Shown: positions 34,720 through 44,665 of the stretch, in pieces
How positions within the stretch are numbered: the first letter of the stretch is position 1
Layout of the letters: each line of letters opens with the position of its first letter
Source of the DNA: Clostridia bacterium
GTDB taxonomy: Bacteria; Bacillota; Clostridia; RGIG6154
Direction of reading: 5' to 3'
NCBI GenBank assembly: GCA_017410375.1
Contig: JAFQQW010000024.1
Coordinates: 1 to 64,000 of the forward strand
DNA: 64,000 nucleotides
Notes under the pieces: model-generated
Told to the model about the DNA's origin: nothing
Seen by the model: the letters and a program-made list of their open reading frames with translations, nothing else
Databases searched by the model: none
Position numbers and translations under genes: made by a program

Positions 34720-35984
34720 TATGCCAGATTATCCTGAATGTCCTTTACCCGAATTTCGCGAAGCGGTTTGTTTTGCTTTACAGAAAGCGCCGCTGCAACA
34801 CCTGCCGCTTCCCCGATGCCCATACATATCGGCATCGCACGGAAATTAGAGTGCGCCATATGTGTTCCCGAAATATTTCTGCCCGAAAGCAACAGTCCGT
34901 CTGTTTCAACCGGAACTAAGCATCCGTAGGGAATGGTATAGCCATTCTTCTGGTTAAAATGATCCTGGCATCCGGTTTTATCAAGTCCTGCACCTGTGAT
35001 GTTATGCACATCGAAATTAAAATGTGCGTCATAAACCACCGCATCGGGATGCTGTATCGCTTCTAAAATTTCTTGTTCTGTAATGGTTTTTATCCCTTTA
35101 AAATGACGGGTTTCACGCACACCCATCAAAGATGCACTGCCGACAACATAGCAGTTTTCATAGCCGGGCACATATTCTCTTAAGAAATTAACAATCTCGG
35201 GCATTTGCTTACGACACACAATTTCTGCGTACGTAAGGCTTTCTGCACTTGTTCCGTCAATATCTGTTACGTTGGTCATATTGCAGGTTACAATGCCGGG
35301 AATTGTGGATTTGTAGAGCAATACATGTCCTGCAGGTGCAGGCAATTTTTCTTTCGCAAGTGCTTGCAACTCCCCTTTTTCAGTATGCACAAGAGTTTCA
35401 AAGGAACGCGGGAAAACAGCCCTTTCCATATCCACACCGCCCACCTTGAACATCAGGGTCGCCGGCTGCATTTTATGGTCTGTTTCTCTGCCTAAAATAT
35501 ACTCCGCACCACATTTATATGCCACATCACCGTCACCGGTCGCATCCACAACCGCCTTTGCATAAAATGCCGAAAAACCGTCCTTGTTCAAACATACAAC
35601 ACCTTTTAAGCATTTGCCTTCCATGATTACATCACAAACGGTTGTGTACAGTAATATGTCCACATCGGCTTCTTCCAGCATTTCGATATAGGTTAAAGTT
35701 AAATATTCAGGGTCAATAACGATGGTTTTTACACCTTGCTCAAAAAGATTCTTTTGAGCTGCTCTTTCTAAAGTCTCGTGATACAGACGGTTGCCCACGT
35801 TTCCGGTAAAATGGCTCATCATACCGGCTGTGGAAATACCGCCGACTCTGCCACAGCTTTCAATCAGCAAGGTTTTTGCTCCACACCTGCCTGCCATAAC
35901 AGCCGCCGCAATTCCCGCAGGTCCCGAGCCTGCCACAATCACATCATAAGTTTTTTCATTCTGAATTTTAACTTCATACTGCAT
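34719..35984 (-). CDS. FAD-dependent oxidoreductase (FAD_oxidored family)
   Basis: 421 residues. The FAD-binding GSGPAGIAAAVMAGRCG near the N-terminus, CGRVGGISTAGMM, DATGDGDVAY and the C-terminal SGRNISGTHMAHSNFR segment place it in the same family as the gene at 303-2522, without that protein's extra C-terminal domain. Such proteins often sit in polysaccharide loci, and their reactions are mostly unknown. ATG 35984 follows AGGAGG by 8 bases. It has its own promoter. Confidence 0.82.
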   Translation of the reverse strand: MQYEVKIQNEKTYDVIVAGSGPAGIAAAVMAGRCGAKTLLIESCGRVGGISTAGMMSHFTGNVGNRLYHETLERAAQKNLFEQGVKTIVIDPEYLTLTYIEMLEEADVDILLYTTVCDVIMEGKCLKGVVCLNKDGFSAFYAKAVVDATGDGDVAYKCGAEYILGRETDHKMQPATLMFKVGGVDMERAVFPRSFETLVHTEKGELQALAKEKLPAPAGHVLLYKSTIPGIVTCNMTNVTDIDGTSAESLTYAEIVCRKQMPEIVNFLREYVPGYENCYVVGSASLMGVRETRHFKGIKTITEQEILEAIQHPDAVVYDAHFNFDVHNITGAGLDKTGCQDHFNQKNGYTIPYGCLVPVETDGLLLSGRNISGTHMAHSNFRAMPICMGIGEAAGVAAALSVKQNKPLREIRVKDIQDNLA

Positions 35985-36010
35985 ATCAAACACCTCCTAG
36001 TCTATTTTTG

Positions 36011-36039
36011 ATTATAGAGGATTCATCTTAAATTGTCAA
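36011..36039 (-). promoter_or_regulatory. Promoter of the FAD-dependent oxidoreductase gene
   Basis: TTGACA (36039-36034), 17 bases, TATAAT (36016-36011). Confidence 0.8.
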
Positions 36040-36082
36040 GCAAAAAAGACATCCTCTGCCCGAGAATGCCTTTAGCACAAAA

Positions 36083-37387
36083 TTATATAACAATCGTAAC
36101 GGTTTTGGTGTTTTTATCAAAAGAAACTTTATTTTCGAAAATGGTTTTATTTTCCGTTTCTATCTCAATATCGTATTCACCGTAAAAGCCCGAAAACCGA
36201 ACCGTTCCTTCAACGGTATTTTGCAAAACAGAAGTGTTCCATTCCCGTTTAATCAAATTTTCTAACGCGTAGTAAGATTTCTTTTTACGCACATTTTCGT
36301 CAATCAGACAGCCCCTGCAGTTGCCCTCGCTTTCCCAGGCATCACCGTCTTTGGGATTCCAGTAGACAATGCCCTGCATATTCGGAATGCTGAACCACAA
36401 TCTGTAAAGCTTATCTAAAATTTCTGCCTGTATTTCTTCGCCGACTTCCCTGCTCATATTTTCATAAACAGTCGGAATGGTGATTTCGGTAATGTACATA
36501 GGAAGATGAAGGGACGACATCTTTTGATATGTGTTGTAGATATTCTGCGGTATTGCTTCGCCTAAAAGCAGTCGCTCTTTGCAGGATTTCCCGTCAAAAA
36601 AATGGAACTGGAAGCCGATGGAATCCAGACGTATTCCTTGCTCTAAAAGCTTTTTGTTTTCGCTATAATACCTAAGCGCCTCTTTACCGTAGTTAACCTG
36701 CGTCGCTTCATTTCTTTCTAAGACACACTTGTCTGAAAAAATCTCACCTGCATTTTTAAGCATCCAGCTCACAAAATCCTCAATCGGCTCGGGAAACCAA
36801 TCCATGTTGCTCCAGCTTCCGTTTTGTTCGTAGGATTCATTCACCACATCAAATACACCAAATTTTCCGTCATACCTCTCAGCGACCGCGTGTACATATT
36901 TAAGCCACCGCTCTTTCAGAATTTTAGCATCTTTGGGTAACCAATCGGGACACCAGCGGCCGCAAAAAAGCGGTTGTCCTTTGGCTTTCATGCCGTTCTC
37001 TTCCGCAAACCGAAGTACGCGGTCAGAGGGCGGTCTTCGATAAATCTCTTCACTTCCCTCTTCAAAACGGAATTTGCCGGGCTTAGTTTCCATCACACCC
37101 CAACAAAAGGTTGTGGTCACGAAATTAAAAAGATTTGTGATTGCATCCCGATACGCCTGCTCTTTTTCGCCCATGTTTCCAAGCATCAGCACGCTTGTGC
37201 CAAAGTCAAAGGCGTGTTTTTCCTGTTTGGCATAAAGCTTTGCCCGAACAGGATTCCCGTCCTTATCCACCACACGGATTTCGAATTTTCCCTTACGATA
37301 TTTTTCGATATTTGCATCTATTTCAGGCTTTAACACCTCGAAAGATTTACGAAAATTTTCCAATGCTTCTTTCATCCTCTTCACCAC
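36083..37387 (-). CDS. Glycoside hydrolase family 10 protein (xylanase-like), cytoplasmic
   Basis: 434 residues. The GH10 acid/base glutamate lies in FDVVNES and the nucleophile in MYITEITIP; GQPLFCGRWCPDWL corresponds to the conserved strand-3 region (usually GHxLxWH), but the histidines are replaced. There is no signal peptide, so it likely acts on imported oligosaccharides. An extra beta domain forms the last 60 residues. A GTG start at 37387 is chosen because AAAGGTG lies 10 bases upstream; ATG 37375 is the alternative. Confidence 0.82.
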   Translation of the reverse strand: MVKRMKEALENFRKSFEVLKPEIDANIEKYRKGKFEIRVVDKDGNPVRAKLYAKQEKHAFDFGTSVLMLGNMGEKEQAYRDAITNLFNFVTTTFCWGVMETKPGKFRFEEGSEEIYRRPPSDRVLRFAEENGMKAKGQPLFCGRWCPDWLPKDAKILKERWLKYVHAVAERYDGKFGVFDVVNESYEQNGSWSNMDWFPEPIEDFVSWMLKNAGEIFSDKCVLERNEATQVNYGKEALRYYSENKKLLEQGIRLDSIGFQFHFFDGKSCKERLLLGEAIPQNIYNTYQKMSSLHLPMYITEITIPTVYENMSREVGEEIQAEILDKLYRLWFSIPNMQGIVYWNPKDGDAWESEGNCRGCLIDENVRKKKSYYALENLIKREWNTSVLQNTVEGTVRFSGFYGEYDIEIETENKTIFENKVSFDKNTKTVTIVI

Positions 37388-37404
37388 CCACTTATTTCAC
37401 CTTT

Positions 37405-37433
37405 ATTATAAAGATTTTAGAAATGAATGTCAA
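37405..37433 (-). promoter_or_regulatory. Promoter of the GH10 gene
   Basis: TTGACA (37433-37428), 17 bases, TATAAT (37410-37405). It overlaps the end of the activase gene. Confidence 0.8.
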
Positions 37434-38245
37434 GTATTTGAAGATGTGAACAGGTTTCTCAAATCTTCAATTTTATTTATGTCCGGCACTTTAAATTCTT
37501 CTGCTTTTTTGTCAAGTGCAGAATATTTATGTGTTCCCATGGCATGATATGGAAGCAATTCGATTTTCTCAGGATATCCGTTTACATCAAAAAAAGCTTT
37601 GACAGTTTTCATTTCTTCTTCCGTATCATTTACACCGGGAATAATCGGAATTCTGACCCAAACCGAAGCTTTTGCTTTTAAAAGTCCCGAAAGATTTTCT
37701 AAAATCCGTTCATTCCCTGTGCCTGTGTATTCTTCATGGATTTTAGACTCCATGGCCTTAATGTCATACAAAAAAACATCGGTATATGGCAGTATCTTTT
37801 CAAAATATGTCCACGGGACATGTCCTGCGGTATCAACCGCTGTATGTATTCCGTTTTCTTTGCATTTTTTGAGAATTTCAGCCAAAAAATCAATCTGCAG
37901 CATGCATTCTCCGCCCGAAAGTGTAACGCCACCGCCTGAATTTTCGTAAAAAGGTTTATCTTTTATTACCTCTTCCAACACTTCATCGACACGATATTCT
38001 TTCCCGCAGATTTCCTTTGCATCGTTTAAACAGAAAAAGTTTGCATCAGCTATTGTTAAATCTTTGCATCTGCCACAGCCTGAGCACTTATCTTTATAAA
38101 ACAGTATTTCTTTTTTGGCACTTTGGCTTTCGGGATTGTGGCACCATTTACATTTTAGATTGCAACCCTTGAAAAATACAGTTGTACGTATTCCCGGACC
38201 GTCCACAAAGGAATTCCGTTCTATGTCAAAAATCAATGCTTTCAT
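37430..38245 (-). CDS. Glycyl radical enzyme activase (radical SAM)
   Basis: 271 residues. The radical SAM cluster is C28-x3-C32-x2-C35 followed by HNPES; GGGVTLSGGE is the SAM-binding glycine motif. The inserted ferredoxin-like part carries only four cysteines (54, 57, 60 and 72), enough for one extra [4Fe-4S] cluster, while most non-PFL activases have two. It installs the radical on its partner GRE. ATG 38245 follows GAGAGG and lies 4 bases past the GRE stop codon, so the two are cotranscribed. Confidence 0.93.
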   Translation of the reverse strand: MKALIFDIERNSFVDGPGIRTTVFFKGCNLKCKWCHNPESQSAKKEILFYKDKCSGCGRCKDLTIADANFFCLNDAKEICGKEYRVDEVLEEVIKDKPFYENSGGGVTLSGGECMLQIDFLAEILKKCKENGIHTAVDTAGHVPWTYFEKILPYTDVFLYDIKAMESKIHEEYTGTGNERILENLSGLLKAKASVWVRIPIIPGVNDTEEEMKTVKAFFDVNGYPEKIELLPYHAMGTHKYSALDKKAEEFKVPDINKIEDLRNLFTSSNT

Positions 38246-38249
38246 TCCA

Positions 38250-40364
38250 TTACCTCTCGTACCGCTGAATGATAGAATCCTGTATACACGCATTTAATTT
38301 TGTGAAATAATCAGAGTATCCGGTCACTCTTACTTTAAGATGCTTATATTCATCCGGAACAGCTTTGGCGTTTAGCAATTCTTCTTTTGTTACATAATTA
38401 AGCTGGAATTGCATACCGCCTTTTTTAAGAAATGTTTCGAGCATCAAAGCAGTCTTTTCAAACACCTCATCATTTTCTAAATATGCGTAATCGAGATTAA
38501 AATTGGTAACCGTTGCGCTTGAAATTCCGTGTGGGTCAAATTTAGATATGGAATTCATCAATGCAGAAAGTCCGTTTCTGTCTTTTCCGCCGATCTGGAA
38601 AATTCCATAACTTAAAGGTGTGCCTGCATATCTACCGTCAGGCGTTGCTTTGGTATCTTCGCCAAACCATTTAAAATGAAATTGATATCCGGTATGGTCA
38701 CCCAATAACACGGGATATCCGAAGACTGTTTTTTTATCTTTGATGTACTTATAAAGTGTATCATAGAAAAGCTTTGCCACATAATTTGAAATTTCGCAGT
38801 CGTTTCCGAAAAAATCTCCTTTTTTCAAAATTTCAAATCGTAACGCTTCAAAGCCGTCCCAGTTTGCACAAAGTGCGTCCAAAAGCTCCTGCATTTTGAT
38901 TCTTTTTTCATCAAAAACAAATTGTTTTATGATGGCAAGACTGTCAATTACTGTCACATTTCCAAGAAACATAATGGTCGAGATTGCATAATCTGCACCA
39001 CCCTGTGTTGTACTTTTTCCATTTTTAATACTGCTGTTCATCAGCAAACAGCTTACATAGTTTATATCTCTGCTTCGTCCGAGGTTATACAAATCATCTA
39101 AGTGATATATTCTATCTAAATCCTTATAAAGCTGGTCTTTGAATACAGCATAAAATTCTTCAAAAGTTTTTGCGTGTACAATTTCTGCACTGCGGTCATG
39201 CAGAACGGTCTCTACCGAATGGGCAAGATTTGCGTGCGATGTGCTGGCACACATTCCGCCTAAAAGTGCAGGTTCATTGCAACCGACCAATGTGTAGTTG
39301 ATTGCTTCAGAATACGGCAATCCGCATACTTTTGTATATGCTTGTATTCTTTTATCATCATTTGTAAAAGCAATTCGCTTGTGCTTATCGTTTCGTTCGC
39401 ACTGTAGCACATATTTTAAAACTTCTGTTGGTGTATCATTTGTCCATCTGAGTGTTACCTCCGGAATATCGGTCGGAAGCTCCATCAAACTATCTACAAT
39501 GAGCTTTGACACCTCATTATAACAGTCCTTTTTATCAATATCGCGTCCGCCAATACAAAAATGAGATTGTCCGCCACGACTAAAGCCGTAAGACTCAATC
39601 GGCGTTACCGCCTGTACCATCAAAAGCAACTCCTGAATATATACTTTTGCTTCCGTTTCGGTAAGTATCCCCTTTTCAATGTCGCGGAAATAAAAGCTTG
39701 AGAGATATCTGTCTAAAGTTCCTAAGCTATCGGGAATTAAACTGAAGCACACATAAATGGCAAGCACCGCTTCATAAAAGGTTTTAGGTGCTCCGTTTGC
39801 TATGTTTAAAAGAGCACCGGAAAGCTTTTTAAGATTTTCCCGATATTCCTTTTCTTCTACGGTCTTAGAAAATTCCTCAACCAGACCCGAGCATTTCTTT
39901 ATCCACAAAATAAAGGTTTCTGCTATTTTTTTTAGGTCTTGTAAAAAAAGAATTCTGTCCGGCTCTGTATGTGACTCAATGGACTTTTCGATTTCTTTCA
40001 TTACACCGGTCATGCCGCCGGACAAAACCGTTCTGTAGTCTGCAGTACCGTGCTGCCAGTCCATAGAGGAAAGATTGTCAACCTTTTTACAGTAAAATTC
40101 ATGTAAGACTTTATCCGTATACGGATGCCCACCTCGATGGAAAATATTTCCGATAACCGAAGCATCAAAATTGAAAAAGCCTGTTAACGCTGAGTACTTT
40201 GTTATTTTCGGTTGCTGATTCAGAATAAATTCACATATTCTTTTTACATCCTTTTCGTGTTCGGGCAACAGTAAATCCATTCTGTCATAATCCGTTTTAA
40301 CCGGATTGACATACATTTGTCCGCTTAAGGTAAGCTCCGCAAGCTTTTGAATTCTTTTATCCAT
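38250..40364 (-). CDS. Glycyl radical enzyme with CxE active site
   Basis: 704 residues. Thiyl cysteine Cys362 and general-base glutamate Glu364 are in GCNEP; the radical loop RVTGYSDYF places the radical on Gly682. The Cys-x-Glu pair is the mark of GRE dehydratases and lyases (glycerol dehydratase, CutC, IslA), so an elimination on a polyol-like substrate is inferred. It is shorter than these families and the substrate is unknown. AGAGGTG precedes the ATG. Paired with the activase downstream and the divergent AraC gene at 40534. Confidence 0.93.
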   Translation of the reverse strand: MDKRIQKLAELTLSGQMYVNPVKTDYDRMDLLLPEHEKDVKRICEFILNQQPKITKYSALTGFFNFDASVIGNIFHRGGHPYTDKVLHEFYCKKVDNLSSMDWQHGTADYRTVLSGGMTGVMKEIEKSIESHTEPDRILFLQDLKKIAETFILWIKKCSGLVEEFSKTVEEKEYRENLKKLSGALLNIANGAPKTFYEAVLAIYVCFSLIPDSLGTLDRYLSSFYFRDIEKGILTETEAKVYIQELLLMVQAVTPIESYGFSRGGQSHFCIGGRDIDKKDCYNEVSKLIVDSLMELPTDIPEVTLRWTNDTPTEVLKYVLQCERNDKHKRIAFTNDDKRIQAYTKVCGLPYSEAINYTLVGCNEPALLGGMCASTSHANLAHSVETVLHDRSAEIVHAKTFEEFYAVFKDQLYKDLDRIYHLDDLYNLGRSRDINYVSCLLMNSSIKNGKSTTQGGADYAISTIMFLGNVTVIDSLAIIKQFVFDEKRIKMQELLDALCANWDGFEALRFEILKKGDFFGNDCEISNYVAKLFYDTLYKYIKDKKTVFGYPVLLGDHTGYQFHFKWFGEDTKATPDGRYAGTPLSYGIFQIGGKDRNGLSALMNSISKFDPHGISSATVTNFNLDYAYLENDEVFEKTALMLETFLKKGGMQFQLNYVTKEELLNAKAVPDEYKHLKVRVTGYSDYFTKLNACIQDSIIQRYER

Positions 40365-40470
40365 AACAAAACACCTCTTAACTTATGATATCTACCTTAT
40401 ATTAACATATTTATAAAAGAATTGTAAATACACATTATTTTCCTTTTGTCCTTTTTAAAACTTTATCTTC

Positions 40471-40499
40471 TTGACATTTTCAAGAAAATATGTTTAAAT
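40471..40499 (+). promoter_or_regulatory. Promoter of the AraC gene at 40534
   Basis: TTGACA (40471-40476), 17 bases, TTAAAT (40494-40499). Confidence 0.6.
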
Positions 40500-40533
40500 A
40501 AATTTGTAATAAGGTTATAAAAGGGGAAAACAT

Positions 40534-41340
40534 ATGTTCAACTGCGAAAGAATTTCGATTAAAGATATTGTTTACATAAATAATTTCAAAGATGAACCAC
40601 CCGGAAGCCATGCTGTTTATCCGACCGATTCTGCCTACTATTATCAGCTTTTATACAAATCAGACGGCATGGATTATGTTACATTCAACGGCAAAACCGT
40701 GTGTGAAAAGCAAGGTGATATCCGATTTTTGCCCAATCCTGCACTATTCAAACCTGCACCCGAGTATTATGTTGATTTTTGCGAGATGGGTGAATGCATC
40801 AATATAGCCTTCACCTCCGATTCCCCGCTTCCCTCTGAATTACTTGTAAAAAACTACGGCACGCATCCCGATTTTAAAATATTATTTTCAAAAATTCAGA
40901 AAATCTGGTATTACAAGCACAGCGGCTGGTATGTAAAATGTATGTCTCTGCTGTACGAGATTTTGTGCAAAATACAAACAGCTGAAACGGAATATTTGTC
41001 TTCAAACACAAACAGCATTATTACCCCTGCAACCGACTACATCGATGCGCATTTTACAGAAGTGAATATCGATTGCAGACACTTAGCAAAGCTCTGCAAT
41101 GTAAGCTACACATATATGTCCAAAATATTTGTTAAACGCTTTGGTGTTACGCCGAACAAATATATTATGATGAAAAAAATTGATTATTCCTGCGATTTAT
41201 TAAACGCTCAATGCTACTCCATCGGAAAAATAGCAGAAATGAGCGGTTTTGTAAACACCTACTATTTCAGCAGAGTGTTTAAAAAACTGATTGGTGTGTC
41301 TCCTACCCAATATGCAAAAAACTTTCATCCAAAAGCATAA
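40534..41340 (+). CDS. AraC family transcriptional regulator of a GRE cassette
   Basis: 268 residues. Divergent N-terminal sensing domain; C-terminal helix-turn-helix pair ending SGFVNTYYFSRVFKKLIGVSPTQYAK. Architecture and the linker segment before residue 150 resemble the AraC protein at 44666, suggesting two relatives in parallel cassettes. AAAGGGG precedes the ATG. Divergent from the GRE-activase pair at 37430-40364, its likely target. Confidence 0.9.
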   Translation: MFNCERISIKDIVYINNFKDEPPGSHAVYPTDSAYYYQLLYKSDGMDYVTFNGKTVCEKQGDIRFLPNPALFKPAPEYYVDFCEMGECINIAFTSDSPLPSELLVKNYGTHPDFKILFSKIQKIWYYKHSGWYVKCMSLLYEILCKIQTAETEYLSSNTNSIITPATDYIDAHFTEVNIDCRHLAKLCNVSYTYMSKIFVKRFGVTPNKYIMMKKIDYSCDLLNAQCYSIGKIAEMSGFVNTYYFSRVFKKLIGVSPTQYAKNFHPKA

Positions 41341-41352
41341 CGAAAAATATGT

Positions 41353-41383
41353 AAAAGCATCCTGCAAACAGCAGGATGCTTTT
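41353..41383. terminator. Terminator shared in sequence with the one at 45418
   Basis: Stem AAAAGCATCCTGC/GCAGGATGCTTTT with loop AAACA. The same stem core recurs at 45418-45448, also between an AraC gene and a spoIVB relic. Confidence 0.9.
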
Positions 41384-41387
41384 ACTG

Positions 41388-41441
41388 TTATTTACACACT
41401 TCTGCTCCGAGAACATATTTTCAATAAATATGCCCTATCCC
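41388..41441 (-). pseudogene. Relic of the spoIVB 3' end (short, decayed copy)
   Basis: On the minus strand it encodes GIFIENM followed by FSEQK, matching the [15 protein letters not shown] end of SpoIVB at 51077. In the best stretch 27 of 30 bases agree with the intact gene. The stop codon is out of frame. It lies between the terminator of one GRE cassette and the activase of the next. Confidence 0.75.
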
Positions 41442-41452
41442 ACAGCCCGGTG

Positions 41453-42322
41453 TCAACGAGCGGCAACAATATTTTCTGCTTTTTGTATTTCCTCTCCGCC
41501 TGGTAATTCTAAAGGCAAACGATTTTCCATATCCAATGCCTCATATTTTGAGCCTGCATAGTTATGGTATGGTAATACGCGAACCTTTGTCACATTTTCA
41601 AGGTCTTTTAAAAAATCAGCAATCAGATTCATTTGATTATCATTATAATTTGGCACATAAGGTATCCGTACCTCTATTGATTTGCTGAAAGAATCTATAT
41701 ATTTTAAATTATCTAAAATCAGTCTGTTGCTTTGTCCTGTACATTTAACATGTACATCTTCATCAATGGCTTTTATATCATATAAAAATGTATCGGTATA
41801 CGGCAACACCTTATCAATGCTTTCTTTTGCTGCAAAGCCGCATGTATCTACCGCTGTGTTAATACCTTCTTCTTTTAGACATTTTAACAGATTTGCACAA
41901 AAATCTGCCTGCATAAGACATTCTCCGCCCGAGAGTGTTACCCCTCCGCCGCTTGTTTTATAAAAGTCCTTATCCTCAAGCAATAGCGGCAAAAGTTCGT
42001 CAACGGTCATTTCTTTTCCGTAAAATTTCAGTGCTTCACCGAGACAAACACTTTCGCATTTTCCGCAAGCAACACATAAGTCTCTTTCAAAACTATGACC
42101 TTCTTGTATGATTTTGTGTGCTCCCGACGGACACACAGAAACACATTCACCGCAATCAATACACTTATTATCGTAGAACGCCAGTTGCGGTTTAAAATCA
42201 ATGCTTTCGGGGTTGTGACACCATACACATTTTAGCGGACAGCCTTTGAAAAATACCGTTGTTCTTATTCCGTCACCATCGTGTACCGCAAAACGTTTTA
42301 TATCAGAAATCATTGCTTTCAT
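41453..42322 (-). CDS. Glycyl radical enzyme activase (radical SAM, two auxiliary clusters)
   Basis: 289 residues. Radical SAM cysteines 28, 32 and 35 (CPLKCVWC); two ferredoxin motifs CIDCGECVSVCP and CVACGKCESVC give two extra [4Fe-4S] clusters; GGGVTLSGGE follows. This is the standard layout of non-PFL activases. Its ATG overlaps the GRE stop codon as ATGA (42319-42322). It is one of only two intact activases in the window and could also serve the GREs that lack one. Confidence 0.94.
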   Translation of the reverse strand: MKAMISDIKRFAVHDGDGIRTTVFFKGCPLKCVWCHNPESIDFKPQLAFYDNKCIDCGECVSVCPSGAHKIIQEGHSFERDLCVACGKCESVCLGEALKFYGKEMTVDELLPLLLEDKDFYKTSGGGVTLSGGECLMQADFCANLLKCLKEEGINTAVDTCGFAAKESIDKVLPYTDTFLYDIKAIDEDVHVKCTGQSNRLILDNLKYIDSFSKSIEVRIPYVPNYNDNQMNLIADFLKDLENVTKVRVLPYHNYAGSKYEALDMENRLPLELPGGEEIQKAENIVAAR

Positions 42323-44553
42323 TGTATATTCTCCGCTCTCAAAATATAGGCATCCTGCTCTTTTTTGCTCATATTATTCCAAAGTGTATTCCATCCGCAA
42401 ACACGCACCTGCAAATTCTGATATTTTTCAGGATTTTTTTGTGCATCACGCAAAGTGTCTATATTAAAAATATTAAACTGAATCGACTGACCGCCTTTAT
42501 TAAGATAGGTCATAAGAACAGCTTTTAGAACCTTTAATCCATCCTCGCCTTCAACTGCACTCGGATGAAGCATAACATCAACACAAAACGATTCATGATA
42601 ATCAGACGGAATAAGATTGGTTGCTGATTCTATTAAAGCCGTAATACCGTTTTTATCCATACCAACTACCGGACTTGCATTTTTAGACAATTCTTCGCCT
42701 TTTAATCTTCCGTCCGGTAAGGCACCTGTCTTTTCGCCCTGCCGTATAAAAGCACGAGCTGAATGAAAAATAGCTTTATAAACACCGCCTCTACCATTGG
42801 GCACATTATTTACTTTATCGGCAAAATAGCTTGCCATTGCACCGGCATAGGTATCAGTAAGCTTATCGGTGTTTCCGTATTTATGGTTGCTTTTTTTGAT
42901 TTTTAATCGCAAATTTTCATACCCAACCCAGTTGTTTTTAAGAACATTTGTCAATTCTTCAAGAGAAAGCTCTTTTTTGTCAAACACAAATTCTTTTACA
43001 GCCATAACACTGTCAACCGCACTGGCAAAACCACAGTTAAGCATAGCGTTATTATTGAACTTAACACCACCACCGTATCCGTCTTTGCCGTTTTTCAAAG
43101 AAGTTTCAATCGTTGCAGAGTACATAGAAGAAGGATTAACAAATGCCAAGAATCTTTCGGCATCATTAGTGATTTTCATGCTTTGCTCAATGAGATATTC
43201 CCATTGCTTTAAAAAGGCAAAATAAAAATCATCAAATGTTTTGATTTCAGATATTTCTCCAGTTTTTATGCCAACCTGTTTTTTAATTCCATCATCATAG
43301 CCATTCGTGAACACAAATTCAACCGCTTTTGCTGCATTGACATAGCCTGATGTAGAGCAAACTTCATTTGCTCTGACTCCTGTTTCATAGCATCCTCGAA
43401 TATCATAATTTATTGCTTCCTCAAACGTTGCCCCATAACCCATAACAGCTTTTATCATGGTAGGTTCACAGCAAAATACAATGCTTGCGTTTTTTCGGCG
43501 AATCATATCAAAAGCCTTATTTAAGATTTTTTCGGGTGTATTTCTATTTATCTTTAACTGTATTTTCGGATTGTATATTTCGAGCTTGTCATACACATCA
43601 AGTATTTCATAGGACAGCTCGTTGTACTTTGTGTTGCCGTTTAAATCGGTGCCACCCATATAAAAGGGCTGGCCCCAATAGTTGCCTATGGCAGACCACT
43701 GCATAAAAAAGTAAGATAAATAATTTCTTATATCCTCTTTTGTGCATTTCCCCGACTCCAGATCATTGTTATAAAATCCGTACAACGTATTATCAAGACC
43801 GTTGCCTAGAGAACGAACCTGATAACTGTCTATTGATTCAGATATTATAAAAAATATATAAATAAGCTGTAATGCCTCATAAAAACAAGTTGGATGTCCA
43901 TCACGAAGATTTTTTAAACACTCAGCTATTTGAGGTGCCTTTTCAAAGGTAAATTTGCAAGCAGTACGATACATTCTGTCAATCAAATCAATGATTGCTG
44001 TATACTGAATTTCAATGCCATCGAAAAATGCCTCGGTTTCTTCGGTCATAGTTTTTTTAATGTGCATTTTACGGTATTCTCTTGCTCTTTCACGAATGCC
44101 AACAAACCCTAATTCCATTAAAGATTTCCAGTCAGGAACAACATGATCATAGTCTGTCCATATTGTTACTGCACCTGAATTGTTAAAATCATTGGCGCGC
44201 TCAATAGTTTCGGAATTTCTTAAGGCGCGTGATTCTTCTCCCCATTTTTCAAAGGTGCTTTTATTCGCTAAACGATTGAGTGAATAAAGACCCACAAAAT
44301 AATCGTGTTCATTGATATATAACCGTTCATTTTCAAGAACATATTTAATGGCTTTTGCTCTTGCAATCGGGTGAGGTAAGCCTTCGTTCTCCCTTGAAAG
44401 CTGTTCAAGCCCTTTCAATAATTCTTCATCACAAAGACCGCTTTCTTTTATATATCCCGTTCCGTGATATGCCATACGGGCAAAAGCATCGAACGCTTTT
44501 TCAGGATCGTGATATTTTCGCTCAATAAAATATCTGTCTGCAGAATTAATCAT
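42319..44553 (-). CDS. Glycyl radical enzyme with CxE active site
   Basis: 744 residues. Cys388 and Glu390 stand in GCYET; the radical loop is RVCGWNTLW with the radical at Gly720. The loop departs from the usual RVxGYS form, with Trp-Asn after the glycine. The active-site Cys-x-Glu pair suggests a lyase or dehydratase. AAAGGTGG precedes the ATG at 44553; upstream in-frame codons lack a ribosome site. Coupled to its activase and divergent from the AraC gene at 44666. Substrate unknown. Confidence 0.92.
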   Translation of the reverse strand: MINSADRYFIERKYHDPEKAFDAFARMAYHGTGYIKESGLCDEELLKGLEQLSRENEGLPHPIARAKAIKYVLENERLYINEHDYFVGLYSLNRLANKSTFEKWGEESRALRNSETIERANDFNNSGAVTIWTDYDHVVPDWKSLMELGFVGIRERAREYRKMHIKKTMTEETEAFFDGIEIQYTAIIDLIDRMYRTACKFTFEKAPQIAECLKNLRDGHPTCFYEALQLIYIFFIISESIDSYQVRSLGNGLDNTLYGFYNNDLESGKCTKEDIRNYLSYFFMQWSAIGNYWGQPFYMGGTDLNGNTKYNELSYEILDVYDKLEIYNPKIQLKINRNTPEKILNKAFDMIRRKNASIVFCCEPTMIKAVMGYGATFEEAINYDIRGCYETGVRANEVCSTSGYVNAAKAVEFVFTNGYDDGIKKQVGIKTGEISEIKTFDDFYFAFLKQWEYLIEQSMKITNDAERFLAFVNPSSMYSATIETSLKNGKDGYGGGVKFNNNAMLNCGFASAVDSVMAVKEFVFDKKELSLEELTNVLKNNWVGYENLRLKIKKSNHKYGNTDKLTDTYAGAMASYFADKVNNVPNGRGGVYKAIFHSARAFIRQGEKTGALPDGRLKGEELSKNASPVVGMDKNGITALIESATNLIPSDYHESFCVDVMLHPSAVEGEDGLKVLKAVLMTYLNKGGQSIQFNIFNIDTLRDAQKNPEKYQNLQVRVCGWNTLWNNMSKKEQDAYILRAENIQ

Positions 44554-44621
44554 ACAATCTCCACCTTTCAAGTACATTTTAGAACAAAAAGAAAGAAAAA
44601 ACAATGAAGAAAAAGAAAAAC

Positions 44622-44650
44622 TTGACTTTTTAGAAACTAAAATATATAAT
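44622..44650 (+). promoter_or_regulatory. Promoter of the AraC gene at 44666
   Basis: TTGACT (44622-44627), 17 bases, TATAAT (44645-44650). Confidence 0.75.
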
Positions 44651-44665
44651 AAAAATGGTGATTAT

